Shown piece by piece: positions 1 to 7,944 of a stretch of DNA of 64,000 nt; the first letter of the stretch is position 1, and each line of letters begins with the position of its first letter. A program made the position numbers and the translations under genes. Origin of the DNA: an uncultured Alphaproteobacteria bacterium (GTDB lineage Bacteria; Pseudomonadota; Alphaproteobacteria; Rhizobiales; Beijerinckiaceae); assembly GCA_937988775.1 (NCBI GenBank), contig CALKHP010000018.1, positions 3,206 to 67,205 of the forward strand, written 5' to 3'. Under the pieces are notes generated by a model, which made no database searches, was not told where the DNA came from, and saw only the letters and a program-made list of their open reading frames with translations.

Positions 1-168
1 GGGCCGTTCCCTCAAGGGGTTATCATCAAACGCCCGCCATGCAACCCGTCCACCGGTTATCGCCGCGCAACTTGCGCAAGCACAAGGAAGATGCGAAGCG
101 AAATCCTATGGTATCCAGCCTTGCCGGGCGGCCGGCTGGCAAAAAACCTGGCCCGGTGCGGAGTGGCG

Positions 169-828
169 ATGCTGAATATCAACAAGGCGGACATCCAGCG
201 CCACCACGAGCCGGATGGCCTTGGCGACCGGTTCGCGCTGGCGACGGCGCGGCTGCTCGCAGCGGGCGCCGACAAGCTGTTTGGCCGGCGCTATGGCGGG
301 CGGGCCGTGGTGATCGAGACGATCGCGGCGGTGCCGGCCATGGTGGCGGCGACGCTGCTGCACCTGACCTGTCTGCGCCGGATGATCGACGACCGCGGCT
401 GGGTGCGCACCTTCATGGAGGAGGCGGAGAACCAGCGCGCGCATCTGATGGCCTTCGTGGCGATCCAGCGCCCGGGCAGCGGCGAACGCCTGCTGATCGT
501 GCTCGGCCAGGGCCTGTTCTACAACGCCTATTTCCTGCTTTATCTGATCTCGCCACGCACGGCTCACCGCCTTGCCGGCTATCTCGCCGAGGAATCGGTG
601 CGCGGCTACACGCGCTATCTCGAGCGCATCGAGGCCGGCATGCTCGGCAATGACGTCGCGCCCGCCTCGGCCGCCGCCTACTGGAACCTGCCGGACGGGG
701 CGCCGCTGACCGAGATGGTGCGGGCGATGCGCGAGGACGAATCGATCCATCGCGATATTCACCATGGCTTCGCCGATGCGCTGGCCGAGGGCAACGTGCT
801 GCCGGGTCGTCCCGGCCCGATGGCCTGA
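169..828 (+). CDS. Alternative oxidase (AOX), di-iron ubiquinol oxidase
   Basis: The protein would oxidise ubiquinol and reduce oxygen to water without pumping protons, as a monotopic inner-membrane enzyme. The four AOX helix motifs are visible in order: VIETIAAVPAM, EEAENQRAHLM, EESVRGYTRYL and EDESIHRDIHH. These supply the Glu and ExxH ligands of the di-iron centre. An in-frame ATG at 91 gives 245 aa. I prefer the ATG at 169 (219 aa) because GGAG at 160-163 is well spaced from it and the extra N-terminus has no family resemblance. A pseudoazurin gene follows 130 bp downstream on the same strand. Bacterial AOX genes are scattered and often sit beside nitrogen-oxide metabolism genes, which fits that neighbour. 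The family call is confident; the role is inferred from the family. Confidence 0.9.
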   Translation: MLNINKADIQRHHEPDGLGDRFALATARLLAAGADKLFGRRYGGRAVVIETIAAVPAMVAATLLHLTCLRRMIDDRGWVRTFMEEAENQRAHLMAFVAIQRPGSGERLLIVLGQGLFYNAYFLLYLISPRTAHRLAGYLAEESVRGYTRYLERIEAGMLGNDVAPASAAAYWNLPDGAPLTEMVRAMREDESIHRDIHHGFADALAEGNVLPGRPGPMA

Positions 829-957
829 CGGGATCGCTCGCGTCAATCCGGCGTGAAGTTGCGCTGCCGCAAAGAACCCATCCGGCACGATCCTATGCTC
901 TGTCCATAGCCGCATGGAAGCCCGGTTGCCGGACAACGCGGCAGAAGGAGAGCGACC

Positions 958-1425
958 ATGACATCTTTCCGTAGCGCGAGCCTGATCGCGATCGGCCTCT
1001 TGCTGGCGACGCCGGCGTTCGCCGCCGAGCATGAGGTCAAGATGCTGAACAAGGGCACCGACGGCCAGAACATGGTGTTCGAGCCGGCCTTCCTGAAGGT
1101 GCAGCCCGGCGACACGGTGCGTTTCGTGCCAACCGACAAGGGCCATGACGCCGAGACGATCCCCGGCATGCTGCCCGACGGCGCCCAGCCCTTCAAGGGC
1201 AAGATTTCGCAGGAGGTGACCGTCACTTTCGACAAGCCCGGCATCTATGGCTATCGCTGCGTGCCGCATTTCGGCATGGGCATGGTCGGCCTGATCGAGG
1301 TTGGCGGCTCGACTGCGAACCTTGCGGCGGCCGAGCAGGCCAAGATGCCGCCGCTCGCCAAGAAGCGCATGGCGCCGCTATTCGCACAGGTTAGCGGTGG
1401 CGCGACGCAGGCCGCCAAACCGTAA
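958..1425 (+). CDS. Pseudoazurin (type 1 blue copper protein)
   Basis: This is a small periplasmic electron carrier. In denitrifiers, pseudoazurin passes electrons to copper nitrite reductase or nitrous oxide reductase. Residues 1-22 form a Sec signal peptide ending in AFA, giving a mature cupredoxin of about 133 aa. The type 1 copper ligands are His63 (KGHDAE), then Cys101, His104 and Met109 in the block CVPHFGMGM. The C-terminal Ala/Lys-rich tail is normal for the family. A strong ribosome binding site (GAAGGAGAG) precedes the ATG. No nitrite or nitrous oxide reductase gene lies in the window, so its partner here is unknown. The AOX gene upstream may be functionally linked, but the 130 bp gap leaves room for a separate promoter. 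Confidence 0.93.
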   Translation: MTSFRSASLIAIGLLLATPAFAAEHEVKMLNKGTDGQNMVFEPAFLKVQPGDTVRFVPTDKGHDAETIPGMLPDGAQPFKGKISQEVTVTFDKPGIYGYRCVPHFGMGMVGLIEVGGSTANLAAAEQAKMPPLAKKRMAPLFAQVSGGATQAAKP

Positions 1426-1512
1426 CAGCGGCCGCCGACCATCGGGGCCCGCGAGCATGCAAGGCGCGAGGCGTCATGCGGCCGCGCGGCTGCCTGCCCG
1501 CGAGAGGTGCCC

Positions 1513-2412
1513 ATGACGACGCTGCAACGTCCCCGTGCCGCCGGCCAAGCGCCCGGCTTCTATCGCTTCAAACTCGGCGCATACGAGGCGATCGCGCTGC
1601 ATGACGGCGTGGCGGTGCGCGAGCGCCCGGCCGGCTTCGTGCGCAACGCCAGCGATGCGGAGGTCGGCGAAGCCTATGCCGCGGCCGGCATGGCGCGCGA
1701 CAAGCTGACGCTGACCTATAACGCGCTCGCCATCCGCACGGCCGGGGGCACGGTGCTGATCGATACCGGTCTCGGCGAAGGCGGCCTTGCCAACGGCGCC
1801 GGACAGATCGATGCCAATCTCGCCGCCGCCGGCCTTTCGCGCGCCGCGATCAGCACTGTGATCATCAGCCATTTCCACAGCGACCATATTGCCGGGCTGC
1901 TGCGCGCCGACGGTCGCGCCGCGTTTCCGAATGCCGAAATCCTCGTGCCGGAAAAGGAATGGGCGTTCTGGCGCGACGAAGCGCGCATGAACGCGGCGCC
2001 GGACTGGATGAAGCCGCATTTCGCGCTCGCCAAGCGGATTTTCGATCCGCTCGCCACGTCCGTCCGTCGCTATGGCTGGGGCGAGGAAGTGCTGCCCGGC
2101 TTCACCAGCGTCAAGGCTGGCGGCCATACGCCGGGCATGGCGGCGATCGAGATCGTCTCGGGCGACAGCGCGACGATGTTCGTCGCCGACATCACCAATA
2201 ATCCGCTGGTGTTCGCGCGCCATCCGGACTGGCAGGCGCTGTTCGATCTCGACCCGGAGGAGGCGACCGCGACGCGCAAGGCGTTGCTCGACCGTGCCGC
2301 CGCCGACAAGCTCCGGCTGTCCTTCTTTCACGCGCCGTTCCCGGCGACGGGCTACGTCATCAAGGCCGGCGCCGGCTATGAATATGTGCCGGCCTTGTGG
2401 GGCGCCGGCTGA
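1513..2412 (+). CDS. MBL-fold metallo-hydrolase
   Basis: This is a metallo-beta-lactamase-fold hydrolase of about 299 aa with no signal peptide. The zinc motif HFHSDH lies at about residues 120-125. It is followed by GGHTPGM, the bridging Asp in FVADI and a late His in FFHAPFPATGYV, so the full set of metal-binding motifs is present. The ATG at 1513 is preferred over the GTG at 1507 because GAGAGG at 1502-1507 is correctly spaced for it. The subfamily resembles proteins often annotated as lactonases or 'MBL fold metallo-hydrolase'. The substrate cannot be told from sequence. It converges on the nitrilase gene with a 9-bp gap and is probably transcribed alone. Confidence 0.85.
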   Translation: MTTLQRPRAAGQAPGFYRFKLGAYEAIALHDGVAVRERPAGFVRNASDAEVGEAYAAAGMARDKLTLTYNALAIRTAGGTVLIDTGLGEGGLANGAGQIDANLAAAGLSRAAISTVIISHFHSDHIAGLLRADGRAAFPNAEILVPEKEWAFWRDEARMNAAPDWMKPHFALAKRIFDPLATSVRRYGWGEEVLPGFTSVKAGGHTPGMAAIEIVSGDSATMFVADITNNPLVFARHPDWQALFDLDPEEATATRKALLDRAAADKLRLSFFHAPFPATGYVIKAGAGYEYVPALWGAG

Positions 2413-2421
2413 GCACCGTCA

Positions 2422-3360
2422 TCAGGCCGAGCGCTTCACCGTCGCGACGGCGGTTTTCGGGCGGTCGTCGACGGCGAGCTGGAACACGTCGGGGCGGGCA
2501 TAATGGCCGACGACGTCGAAATCGAACTTGCCGCGCGCGATGTCGTCGAGGTCGATCTCGGCATAGAGGATGGTTTCGCCCGAAAAGTCGGGACCGGCCA
2601 GCACCTGGCCCAACGGGTCGATGATGGCGCTGCCGCCGCGCATCATCACCGTGTCTGGCGCATCGCCAAGCGCCGATTCATGCTGGTCGCCGAACGCCTC
2701 GCGGCGGATATGCTGGCAGGCGCTGAGCACGAAACAGCGCCCTTCGAGCGCGATATGGCGGATGGTGGCGAGCCAGCTGTCGCGATCGTCGGCGGTCGGC
2801 GCGCAATAGATGCCGATGCCTTGCGAGAACATGTGCATGCGCAGCATCGGCATGTAGTTTTCCCAGCAGATCACCGCGCCGATACGCCCGAGCGGCGTCT
2901 CGAACACCGGCATGGTCGAGCCGTCGCCAAAGCCCCAGATCAGGCGCTCGGCCGCTGTCGGCATCAGCTTGCGATGCTTGCCGATCAGACCCTTCTGGCC
3001 ATCGAAGAACAGCACCGTGCAATACAGCGTGCCGCCGTCGCGCTCGATGCAGCCGATCACCGCGAACAGGCCGGTCTCAGCGGTGGCTGCGGCGATCGTC
3101 GCCACTTCCGGCCCGTCGAGCGCGATCGCCGCCTCGTGGTAGCGCCGGAAGGCTTCGCGGCCTTCCGGCTTGCGCAGGCCGACGGGCGCGCCGAACGAGG
3201 CGCCTTTCGGATAGCCGCCGAGGAAGGCTTCGGGAAACACGATCAGCCGGGCGCCGGCGCTGGCAGCCTCGCGGATCAGCCCGGCGGCCTTTTCGGCCGA
3301 GGCGGCCGCATCGTCCGGGATCGAGGCGGCCTGCGCCACCGCTGCCTTGTAGCTCGTCAT
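2422..3360 (-). CDS. Nitrilase (carbon-nitrogen hydrolase superfamily)
   Basis: The enzyme would hydrolyse a nitrile to the carboxylic acid and ammonia in the cytoplasm. The Glu-Lys-Cys triad is present: Glu44 (FPEAFLGGYPKG), Lys131 (KHRKLMPT) and Cys165 (VICWENYMP, the true-nitrilase signature with Trp after Cys). Its 312 aa are typical of nitrilases. The ATG at 3360 follows GAGGAG at good spacing; a longer frame from 3438 overlaps the upstream gene and is Arg-rich and implausible. It is the last gene of a leftward set, 22 bp after the enolase-superfamily gene. That suggests the substrate is a nitrile that feeds, or is released by, the same catabolic pathway. The substrate is unknown. Confidence 0.88.
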   Translation of the reverse strand: MTSYKAAVAQAASIPDDAAASAEKAAGLIREAASAGARLIVFPEAFLGGYPKGASFGAPVGLRKPEGREAFRRYHEAAIALDGPEVATIAAATAETGLFAVIGCIERDGGTLYCTVLFFDGQKGLIGKHRKLMPTAAERLIWGFGDGSTMPVFETPLGRIGAVICWENYMPMLRMHMFSQGIGIYCAPTADDRDSWLATIRHIALEGRCFVLSACQHIRREAFGDQHESALGDAPDTVMMRGGSAIIDPLGQVLAGPDFSGETILYAEIDLDDIARGKFDFDVVGHYARPDVFQLAVDDRPKTAVATVKRSA

Positions 3361-3382
3361 GTTCGTGTCTCCTCGTGCCGCC

Positions 3383-4594
3383 TTATAGCGCGTCCTTCGT
3401 CGTCTTCTCGATGATGACGTCATCATGCGCGAAGACATAGGGGCTCAGTTCCAGCCCGAGCCCCGCGCCCTCGAAGGGATGGATGTGGCCATCCTCGATA
3501 CGCGGCATCACCGTCACCAGCTCGCGATACCACGAGCTGTAATAGGCCCGGACCGATTCCTGGAAAATCGCGTTGGGCAGGTTGAGCGCGAGATGGATCG
3601 AGGCGGCGAACACCACCGGCCCGGTGCAGTCATGCGGCGCGACCGGGCGCTGGAAGGCTTCCGCCATGGTGGCGATCTTCTTGGCCTCGCTCAGGCCGCC
3701 GCACCAGGAAATGTCGAGCATGACGTAATCGGCCGCGCCCTTGCGCAGCAGCTCAAGGAAGGCGCCGCGCGTCGCCACCGTCTCGCTGGCGCACACCGGC
3801 AGGCCGCTGCGCTCAGCGTAAATGGCGAGCGCGTCCGAGTCCTGCATCTTGATCGGGTCTTCAGCCCAGAACGGCCGGAACGGCTGCAGGGCACGCGCGA
3901 TGGCAAGCGCCGAGGGCAGGTCCCACATCGAATGCAGCTCGACCATCACCTCCATGCGGTCGCCGACCGCATCGCGGATCTGCCGGAACGGCGTCAGTGC
4001 CTTGTCGATCTCGGCGCGGTGGATGAAATTGCCGCCATTGGCGACGGCATAGGGATCGAACGGCCAGATTTTCATCGCCGTGATGCCCTCGGAGAGCAGG
4101 CTTTCGGCGAGCGCTCCGGCATCGCGGTTGAAGGCGAGCTGGTCGTCATAGGGGCCTTCGGTCGCCCCGGCATCGCCCGCCACGATCGCACGCCTGCCGC
4201 CGCCGCTGGCATTGTAGCTGTAGCCGGCGCAGGTGTTGTAGGTGCGGATGCGCGGCCGCGACAGGCCGCCGAGCAACTGGTGGACCGGCTTGTTGACCGC
4301 CTTGCCGAAAATATCCCAGAGCGCGATGTCGACCGCCGAGGCGGCGCGCATCTCGACGCCGGATGAGCGGAAGCCGATATAGGTTTCTGTGAGCAATTTC
4401 GAGATGGCGTCGATGGCGAGCGGATCGCGCCCGATCAGCAGCGGCGCGACCTCCCTGTGCAGGTAGCGCGCCACCGCATCGGCGCCCCGGAAGGTCTCGC
4501 CGAGCCCGATGAGCCCCTCGTCGGTATGCAGCCTGAGCCACAGGATATTGGCGAGTTGCGGCAGCTGGATGGTTTCGAGCGCGGTGATCTTCAT
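3383..4594 (-). CDS. Mandelate racemase/muconate lactonizing enzyme family protein (enolase superfamily)
   Basis: This is a 403-aa enolase-superfamily enzyme, with an N-terminal capping domain (about 1-125) and a TIM barrel. The likely Mg ligands are Glu219 (VELHSMWD), Glu245 (AEDPI) and Glu271 (SETVATR). Lys175 (MKIWPFD) and His321 (PHDCTGP) are candidate acid/base residues. The family abstracts a proton alpha to a carboxylate, and most such bacterial genes in catabolic operons encode sugar-acid dehydratases. It lies between a DapA-family gene (45 bp upstream) and the nitrilase (22 bp downstream), clearly one operon. A dehydratase plus a DapA-type aldolase/dehydratase fits sugar-acid or related hydroxy-acid degradation. 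The substrate is not predictable from sequence alone. Confidence 0.88.
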   Translation of the reverse strand: MKITALETIQLPQLANILWLRLHTDEGLIGLGETFRGADAVARYLHREVAPLLIGRDPLAIDAISKLLTETYIGFRSSGVEMRAASAVDIALWDIFGKAVNKPVHQLLGGLSRPRIRTYNTCAGYSYNASGGGRRAIVAGDAGATEGPYDDQLAFNRDAGALAESLLSEGITAMKIWPFDPYAVANGGNFIHRAEIDKALTPFRQIRDAVGDRMEVMVELHSMWDLPSALAIARALQPFRPFWAEDPIKMQDSDALAIYAERSGLPVCASETVATRGAFLELLRKGAADYVMLDISWCGGLSEAKKIATMAEAFQRPVAPHDCTGPVVFAASIHLALNLPNAIFQESVRAYYSSWYRELVTVMPRIEDGHIHPFEGAGLGLELSPYVFAHDDVIIEKTTKDAL

Positions 4595-4639
4595 GGGGCG
4601 AGGCCAGGGCGGTGGATGTCAGGTTCGAGGCATGCGCGC

Positions 4640-5560
4640 CTATTCGGCGGCGTGCGCCTCGGAGGGCGCGAGCCCGGCGAGCAGCGTGGCGAGCGTGGCG
4701 CGGTCGGCATCGGCGAGGCGCGGCAGGTTCGGCAGCCGGGCCGGGCCGACCGGCCAGCCTTCCAGCACCAGCGCTTCCTTGACCACGGTGACGTTGGCGC
4801 CGTTATTGTGCCGCGTGCGCAACTGCTCGAACGGGGCGATCGGCGTGATCAGGGCGCGCGCTTCATCGAAGCGGCCGGCTTCCAGCGCGCGCCAGATCGC
4901 CAGCGAGACGCCGGGGCGCACATTGACCAGGCCGGAGGTGAAGCCGCGCGCGCCGGCGCCGTAAAAGGCCGGCGCCCAGCCCTCGGCAAGGCCGCAGACC
5001 CAGACGGTGGCGCAGTCGCTGGTCGCCCGGATGCAATCGGCGAGATGCAGCAGGTTGGGCGTGGCGAACTTGATGCCGGCCATGTTGGGGTGGCGGGCGA
5101 TGCGCGCCACTTCCGCCACCGGGATCGCGTCGGAACGCAGGTAGGCCATTACCGGCACCGGCGCGGCTTCGGCGACGGCAATGAAGTAATCGGCCTGCGC
5201 CGAAGGCGCCGCGAACGGATCGTTCGGATGGTGGATCATCAAAGCCTCGGCGCCCGCCTTCACGGCGAGGCGGGCGGTGGCGAGCGCCTCGCTGAGCGAG
5301 CGGCCGACCGCGGCGGTCTTGACCGGCTTGTCGCCCATGGCGGCGAAGGCGACGGCCTGCATGCGCACGACCTCGTCGAAGGTCAGGCTGAAGAACTCGC
5401 CGGTATTGCCGCCCGAGACGATGTTGTGGATGCCGGCCGTGGCAATGCGGCCGACGACGCGGGTGAGCAGCGCGTCGTCGATCGTGCCATCGGCGCCGTA
5501 GGGCGTGATGTGGATGCCGGAAATGCCGCCAAGGGCGGTGCGGATGCGGGCGATGCTCAT
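4640..5560 (-). CDS. Dihydrodipicolinate synthase (DapA) family aldolase/dehydratase
   Basis: This is a 306-aa class I aldolase-type TIM barrel. The Schiff-base lysine is Lys164 (AGIKFAT) and the conserved tyrosine is Tyr140 (VPVMAYLRS). The motif SGGNTGEF at about 49-56 matches the DapA-family substrate-carboxylate loop. The ATG at 5560 follows GAGAGGAG at normal spacing; a long open frame upstream of it is only a shadow of the GST gene. It is unlikely to be the lysine-biosynthetic DapA. It resembles catabolic members such as 5-dehydro-4-deoxyglucarate dehydratase or 2-keto-3-deoxy acid aldolases, and it is coupled to an enolase-superfamily dehydratase. The family is certain and the exact reaction is open. 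Confidence 0.87.
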   Translation of the reverse strand: MSIARIRTALGGISGIHITPYGADGTIDDALLTRVVGRIATAGIHNIVSGGNTGEFFSLTFDEVVRMQAVAFAAMGDKPVKTAAVGRSLSEALATARLAVKAGAEALMIHHPNDPFAAPSAQADYFIAVAEAAPVPVMAYLRSDAIPVAEVARIARHPNMAGIKFATPNLLHLADCIRATSDCATVWVCGLAEGWAPAFYGAGARGFTSGLVNVRPGVSLAIWRALEAGRFDEARALITPIAPFEQLRTRHNNGANVTVVKEALVLEGWPVGPARLPNLPRLADADRATLATLLAGLAPSEAHAAE

Positions 5561-5612
5561 GATGCTTCTCCTCTCGGGTGCTTGGCCGAAATGTGTTCGA
5601 TGGACCGCTGCC

Positions 5613-6317
5613 TCACGGGCGCGGCGGGATTGCCAGGCCACGCTGCACGGCGGGGCGGGCCAGCCCGCGCTCGAGCCAGGCCGGCACCTGCCGCAAGGTC
5701 GAGAATTCGACCAGGTCGGCGGCGCCATAATGGCCGATAATGTTGCGGACCCAGCCGAGCAGCGCGATATCGGCGATGGTATAGGTGTCGCCCATGATCC
5801 AGGCGCGGCCGGCAAGCCTTGTTTCCAGCACGCCGAGCAGGCGCTGCGATTCGGCGCGATAGCGCTCGAGCGGCCGTTTGTCGGCGATGTCGCGCCCGGC
5901 ATATTTATGGAAGTAGCCGAGCTGGCCGAAGATCGGCCCGACCGCCGCCATCTGGAAGAACAGCCACTGGATGGTCTCGTAGCGCAGCGCCGGTTCGGTG
6001 GGGAGCAGCTTGCCGGTCTTCTCAGCGAGATAGACGAGGATGGCGCCCGATTCGAACAGGCCGAATGGCTGGCCGCCCGGCCCGTCGGGGTCGATGATCG
6101 CCGGGATCTTGCCGTTCGGGTTGAGCGACAGGAATTCCGGCGTCCAGGTCTCGTTCTTGCCGATATCGATGGTGTGCGCCTCGTAGGGCAGGCCGATTTC
6201 CTCCAGCATGATCGAGACCTTGACGCCGTTCGGCGTCGGCAGCGAATACAGCTGCAGCCGGTCGGGCTGGGCGGCCGGCCAGCGGCGGGTGATCGGGAAC
6301 GCGGCAAGATCGGTCAT
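5613..6317 (-). CDS. Glutathione S-transferase family protein (YfcG/YghU-like)
   Basis: This 234-aa protein has a thioredoxin-like N-terminal domain (about 20-105) and an all-helical C-terminal domain. The segment TPNGVKVSIMLEE, the NPNGKIPAI loop and the FESGAILVYLAEK block are typical of the YfcG/YghU (Nu-class) group. That group uses glutathione in disulfide-bond reductase or peroxidase reactions rather than classic conjugation. It is the first gene of the leftward set, 52 bp before the DapA-family gene. It could remove a reactive intermediate of the pathway, or simply share the promoter. The ATG at 6317 is followed directly by family-like sequence. The family call is firm; the physiological role is inferred. 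Confidence 0.88.
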   Translation of the reverse strand: MTDLAAFPITRRWPAAQPDRLQLYSLPTPNGVKVSIMLEEIGLPYEAHTIDIGKNETWTPEFLSLNPNGKIPAIIDPDGPGGQPFGLFESGAILVYLAEKTGKLLPTEPALRYETIQWLFFQMAAVGPIFGQLGYFHKYAGRDIADKRPLERYRAESQRLLGVLETRLAGRAWIMGDTYTIADIALLGWVRNIIGHYGAADLVEFSTLRQVPAWLERGLARPAVQRGLAIPPRP

Positions 6318-6411
6318 AGGCTACTCTGGAACAACTCTGGGACAATTCCGGGAGAGAATGGCGGCAGGCCGCCAGCATAGCGGCACGGGTGGCTGGGTCA
6401 AAGATTTGCGT

Positions 6412-7938
6412 TCACCGTCTCCTGAGCGGTGCCCCTGCCAGCCGCAGCGCCACGAGCAGCGTGACGACATAGATCACGGCGCCGGCACCCCCGATCAGCA
6501 TCAGGAAGCTTTCGGCGTGAAACTGCGGCAGCCGCGCCGTCAGCGCGCGCAGCGGCGCATCGAGCAGCGGCGTGGCCACAGCCAGGGCGAGCGCGGCGGC
6601 AAGCCCGGCGCCGAGCCGCTTCAGCAGCGCCCTGTCCGGCGCCATCCAGCCGCGCCGGCAGCCGAGCACGACGAGCAGCACCAGGTTGATCCAGGCCCCG
6701 GCCGAGGTGGCAAGCGCCAGACCCGGCGTGCCGAGCGGGCCGGTCAGCACCAGCTTGAGCGCGACGTTGCAGGCGACCGCGACCAGCGCCACGATCATCG
6801 GCGTGCGCGTGTCGCCGCGCGCCTGGAAACCCGCCACCGCCGCACGGATCAGCACGATGGCCGGCAGGCCGACGCCATAGGCGGCGAGCACGCCGCCGGC
6901 CGCTTGCGCCGCCGCGAGATCGAAACGGCCGCGCCCGAAGGCGCCGAGCATGATCGGTTCGGCGAGCAGCAGGAAGGCGACCGCGAAGGGCAGGGTCATC
7001 AGCGCGGTCAGCGCCACGACGCGATTTTGCGCGCTATGGGCGCCGTCAATGTCGCCATTGGCGAAGCGCCGGCTCATCTCGGGCAGCAGCACCGTGCCGG
7101 CGGCGATGGCGATCACACCGATCGGCAACTGGTAGATGCGATCGGCATAATAGATCGATGACGGCGCGCCCGTCGGCAGCAGCGTGCTGATGATCGTATC
7201 GGCGAACATGGCGATCTGCGTGCCGGCGGCGCCGATCACCGCCGGCAGGAAGCGCCGGAAGAACAGCCTGAGATCGGCATCGCGGCGCGGCCAGCGCGGC
7301 AGGGCGAGGATGCCGGCGCGCTGCGCCGCATAGCCGAGCAGCACAAGCTGCAACAGGCCCGACGCGGTCACCGCCCAGGCGGCGGCGTGGCCGGGCGTGT
7401 CGAACCAGCCGGCGAGATACATCGCCGCGATCAGCGACAGGTTGAGCAGGATCGGCGCGAAGGCCGCCGCGACGAAGCGCCCGGCGGCGTTGAGCGCGCC
7501 CGACCACAGCGTCACCACGGTGATCAGCATCAGGTAGGGGAAGGTGATACGCGTCAGCGCGACGGCAAGCCGGTAACGCTCCGGCGTGCGGTCGAAGCCG
7601 GGCGCGAGCAGGTTGATGACTTGCGGCGTGAAATACAGCGCGAGCAGCGTCAGCAGCCCGGTCGCGAGCAGCAGGATGGTCAGCATGCGGCCCTGGAAGG
7701 CTTTCGCCGCCTCCTCGCCCTGCTTGACGCGGATCTGCGTGTAGGCCGGGATATAGGCGGCCGAGAACGCGCCTTCGCCGAAAATGGTGCGGAAATGGTT
7801 CGGCAGCCGGAACGCGGTCGAGAACGCATCCATCAGCGGCCCGGCGCCGATCACCGCCGCCATGATCACGTCGCGCGCGAAGCCGGTGAGGCGCGACAGC
7901 AGCGTGATGCCGCCGACCGACAGGAAATTGCGCAGCAT
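6412..7938 (-). CDS. murJ: Lipid II flippase MurJ
   Basis: MurJ moves lipid II, the peptidoglycan precursor, across the inner membrane. The 508-aa product is almost entirely membrane helices (about 14 expected). It begins with the family signature MLRNFLSVGGITLLSRLTGFARD and continues with GPLMDAFSTAFRLPNHFRTIFGEGAFS, whose Arg-rich cavity is characteristic; both are quoted here in segments of the family consensus. Length and N-terminus match MurJ well. It starts 6 bp after the glycosyltransferase stop codon, so the two form a transcription unit of envelope genes. In alphaproteobacteria murJ more often neighbours glnD or trpS, so this pairing with a GT2 gene is worth noting. Confidence 0.95.
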   Translation of the reverse strand: MLRNFLSVGGITLLSRLTGFARDVIMAAVIGAGPLMDAFSTAFRLPNHFRTIFGEGAFSAAYIPAYTQIRVKQGEEAAKAFQGRMLTILLLATGLLTLLALYFTPQVINLLAPGFDRTPERYRLAVALTRITFPYLMLITVVTLWSGALNAAGRFVAAAFAPILLNLSLIAAMYLAGWFDTPGHAAAWAVTASGLLQLVLLGYAAQRAGILALPRWPRRDADLRLFFRRFLPAVIGAAGTQIAMFADTIISTLLPTGAPSSIYYADRIYQLPIGVIAIAAGTVLLPEMSRRFANGDIDGAHSAQNRVVALTALMTLPFAVAFLLLAEPIMLGAFGRGRFDLAAAQAAGGVLAAYGVGLPAIVLIRAAVAGFQARGDTRTPMIVALVAVACNVALKLVLTGPLGTPGLALATSAGAWINLVLLVVLGCRRGWMAPDRALLKRLGAGLAAALALAVATPLLDAPLRALTARLPQFHAESFLMLIGGAGAVIYVVTLLVALRLAGAPLRRR

Positions 7939-7944
7939 CGGCCG

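Noticed and set aside
106..1269. Long minus-strand open frame opposite AOX and pseudoazurin
   Set aside because: It lies antisense to two clearly recognisable genes, is rich in Arg/His/Ala and has no domain; such shadows are common in GC-rich DNA.
4457..5740. 427-aa plus-strand open frame opposite the enolase-superfamily and DapA-family genes
   Set aside because: It overlaps two real genes on the opposite strand and has the low-complexity Arg/Gly/Ala composition of a shadow frame.
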